Assembly (NCBI GenBank): GCA_038363925.1
Contig: JAQQWL010000007.1
Coordinates: 1,302,001 to 1,366,000 of the forward strand
Length of the DNA stretch: 64,000 bases
Reading direction: 5' to 3'
Source: Apiospora phragmitis
Lineage: Eukaryota; Ascomycota; Sordariomycetes; Amphisphaeriales; Apiosporaceae
How positions within the stretch are numbered: position 1 is the first letter of the stretch; each line of letters opens with the position of its first letter. A program made the position numbers and the translations under genes. Positions 62,129 through 64,000 of the stretch are shown here, in pieces. The notes beneath the pieces are model-generated. The model did no database searches, was not told the origin of the DNA, and saw only the letters and a program-made list of their open reading frames with translations.

Positions 62129-64000
62129 ATGACCTCGCGGCCCCCATTGGCCGTGTCGCAGCGACAACCACAGCGGTCGCTTTCTGGGCCCGGGTTGTCG
62201 CAGAGGCCCCCTCACCAACGAACCATTTCCCAACAACACCTACCCCCGTCGCCCATTCGCAAGTCCGAGGGCGGCTTCAACGACTTCGCCGCAGCCGACG
62301 CCGCCGATGTATCGCAAAACCAAGCACGTTATGGCACCACCCCCCGGAGAGGTGGGTCCAAACTCAAGCTGGAGCTGGCAAATGATGGCATCGACCATGC
62401 CGGCTTCAGCGAAAGCCCCCAGAACCTCGCCTTTACTCCTTCGCGCATCATGCCGCCCATGAACGACGTCTCCGATCTGGGCGATCTGAGTCCGAACCCC
62501 TCCCGGTCCGCGACGGCCGATAACGACTCGGCGCCTCTCCCTATGCCGCCTCGGCGGGCGCGCTTCATCGTCCCCGTCTCTAATGCCCGCCCTCAGCCTA
62601 CCACCGCAACCACCCCTGCGGCGCCGCCAAAGAAGGATGTGCGGCCCAAGCCTTTCGTCCTCGAGACGCCCGCCGCCGCACCGCGGTACTCTAATATGGG
62701 CAAGCAAGAACCTGCAGGCTTCGCAGACTTCTATGCGTGGACGGGCAACCATCCCGAGGACAAGTTCAACGACAATATCATCCGGCATGGGTATTTCGAC
62801 AAGGCTCCACCTCAGATAGGCTCAGAGTACACGTCGGCCAAAACGCCCTTATACCCGTCGCTCAAGCACAAGAGCGGCCTTCACACACTATCAACTATAT
62901 TTACTACCATCATGAACCAAAGACGACATGGCGGGCAGATTACGTCTGCCTCTACATTTAAGCCGCCGCCCAGAGTTACTCTCACCGACACAAAGAGGGA
63001 GGTCTGGTTAAAAGATCTTGCCAACCCCGCCATTTCACTCCGGCGGCTGAGTAGGACTATACCGCATGGAATCCGAGGCAAAGTCCTGCTAGAGCAATGC
63101 CTCAACAAGAATGTCCCTACTGACCGCGCTGTGTGGCTTGCCAAGTGCGTTGGTGCAAATGAAATTAGGGCGTTCAAGAGAAAGGGGGTGAACGGCACAT
63201 TTGTGATGGGCGGAGAGACCAAATGGATTAGAGACTGGACCGTTTTTGTTGAGCAGTTCATCGAGAGCGTGGTTAGTGCCTTCGGAGAAGCCAGCTGGAA
63301 GGCAAAAGTCACTTATGCGTAAGCTATCCATTGTTATTCTCTACATCATGTCAATGCTAACCTCCCGCAGCATACGTCTCGCAGCCCACCTTTACGCTGA
63401 GTTCTTGATGGACCGTGATCACTACTTGGACTGGCTTGTTTCTGGGCTTGAAAGTAGCAACCAGGCAAGACTGCCGATGTGGATTCTGATTGTGCAGATA
63501 TACTGGAACGACCTCATTCAATCCAGGAAAAATGGGCGGCGGCTAGTTGCTACCATTTTGAGCCACCATGAAGCTATATACCGTCACCCGGATCGCGACA
63601 TTCTGCTCCCCTTGCATACGCAACTATCGTCGCTCCTGAGGTCCTTACTCCTCGCCAACCGAGAAAACTTCATACACCCGACGACATGGTCGAAATACAG
63701 AGAGACTATATTGGCCTCAGCGCCTGTCGATGACGATGCCTATAGGCTTTCTTGTGACATGATCGAAGCTCGCAACGATCGACTCACCAGCACTCAAATT
63801 AAATCCCAGCCAGCTGTTCGCGGTACGGTAGTCAAGCTACTCGACAGCACCCTCAGAAAGCCTTTTACGAGCGATCTGGCAACACAGATATGGAAGGCCA
63901 GCGACGACAAGTTCGGGTTGGCCAAAGTGGTGGTGGAGTGGAGTGTATCACTATATCGCCCAAGTGTTGCGAAAATCTTCATGGCGACAGCCATCTTCCG
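62129..64000 (+). CDS. srb8: Mediator subunit 12 (Srb8), N-terminal part, cut by window end
   Basis: A component of the Mediator kinase module (with Med13, Cdk8 and cyclin C), which restrains or tunes RNA polymerase II initiation. Exon 1 is 62129-63318 and exon 2 runs from 63371 past the window edge. I chose the ATG at 62129 (MTSRPPLAVSQRQPQRSLSG) because fungal Srb8 proteins start this way; an in-frame ATG at 62114 would add five residues. The first 200 residues are disordered with Pro-rich stretches. The Med12 domain follows, with KQEPAGFADFYAWTGNHPED and HGYFDKAPPQIGSEY. Later parts include SLRRLSRTIPHGIRGKVLLE, the part contacting the kinase module in related proteins. The frame is intact to the edge. 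Full-length family members exceed 1,500 aa, so most lies outside. Confidence 0.92.

Overview
The window is nuclear DNA of a filamentous ascomycete (Pezizomycotina, probably Sordariomycetes). The reasons are short introns with CTAAC/CTGAC branch sites, a combined C2H2 plus Zn2Cys6 regulator, a bifunctional lycopene cyclase/phytoene synthase, a CRY-DASH photoreceptor with an RGG tail, and a sharply bounded AT-rich island of transposons degraded by what looks like repeat-induced point mutation (RIP). All assignments come from reading the sequence; no search was run.

Layout. 0-5 kb: a hypothetical protein (+) and a C2H2/Zn2Cys6 transcription factor (-). 5-14 kb: gene-poor, with one probable small spliced gene (62 aa, -). 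14.1-16.8 kb: phosphoinositide-specific phospholipase C (-). 18.4-18.8 kb: a small cupin (+). 20.0-32.1 kb: the AT-rich island, holding at least five dead pogo/Fot1-type DNA transposons of two families; one copy is inserted inside another. 34.7-38.1 kb: a long Ser/Pro-rich protein with a possible N-myristoylation site. 41.8-52.8 kb: a light-related neighbourhood with a small divergent gene (-), CRY-DASH (+), a hotdog thioesterase (-), al-2 type phytoene synthase/lycopene cyclase (+) and al-1 type phytoene desaturase (+). 55.7-58.3 kb: an F-BAR/RhoGAP protein of the Rgd1 type (+). 59.4-60.2 kb: an Asterix-family ER protein (-). 62.1 kb to the end: the N-terminal part of Mediator subunit 12 (+), cut by the window edge.

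How genes work together. AL-2 makes phytoene from geranylgeranyl diphosphate and later cyclises desaturated products; AL-1 does the desaturation in between. They lie head to tail, within 10 kb of a blue-light flavoprotein gene, which suggests a light and photoprotection neighbourhood. PLC and the F-BAR/RhoGAP protein belong to membrane signalling and polarity.

Caution about the sequence. At least twelve single-base reading-frame breaks occur in otherwise good genes, in five annotated genes plus the cupin. All but one can be placed at a short homopolymer run. Residual assembly errors explain this better than pseudogenes. Exon coordinates below come from splice signals and reading frame, and marked genes need one-base corrections to read through.
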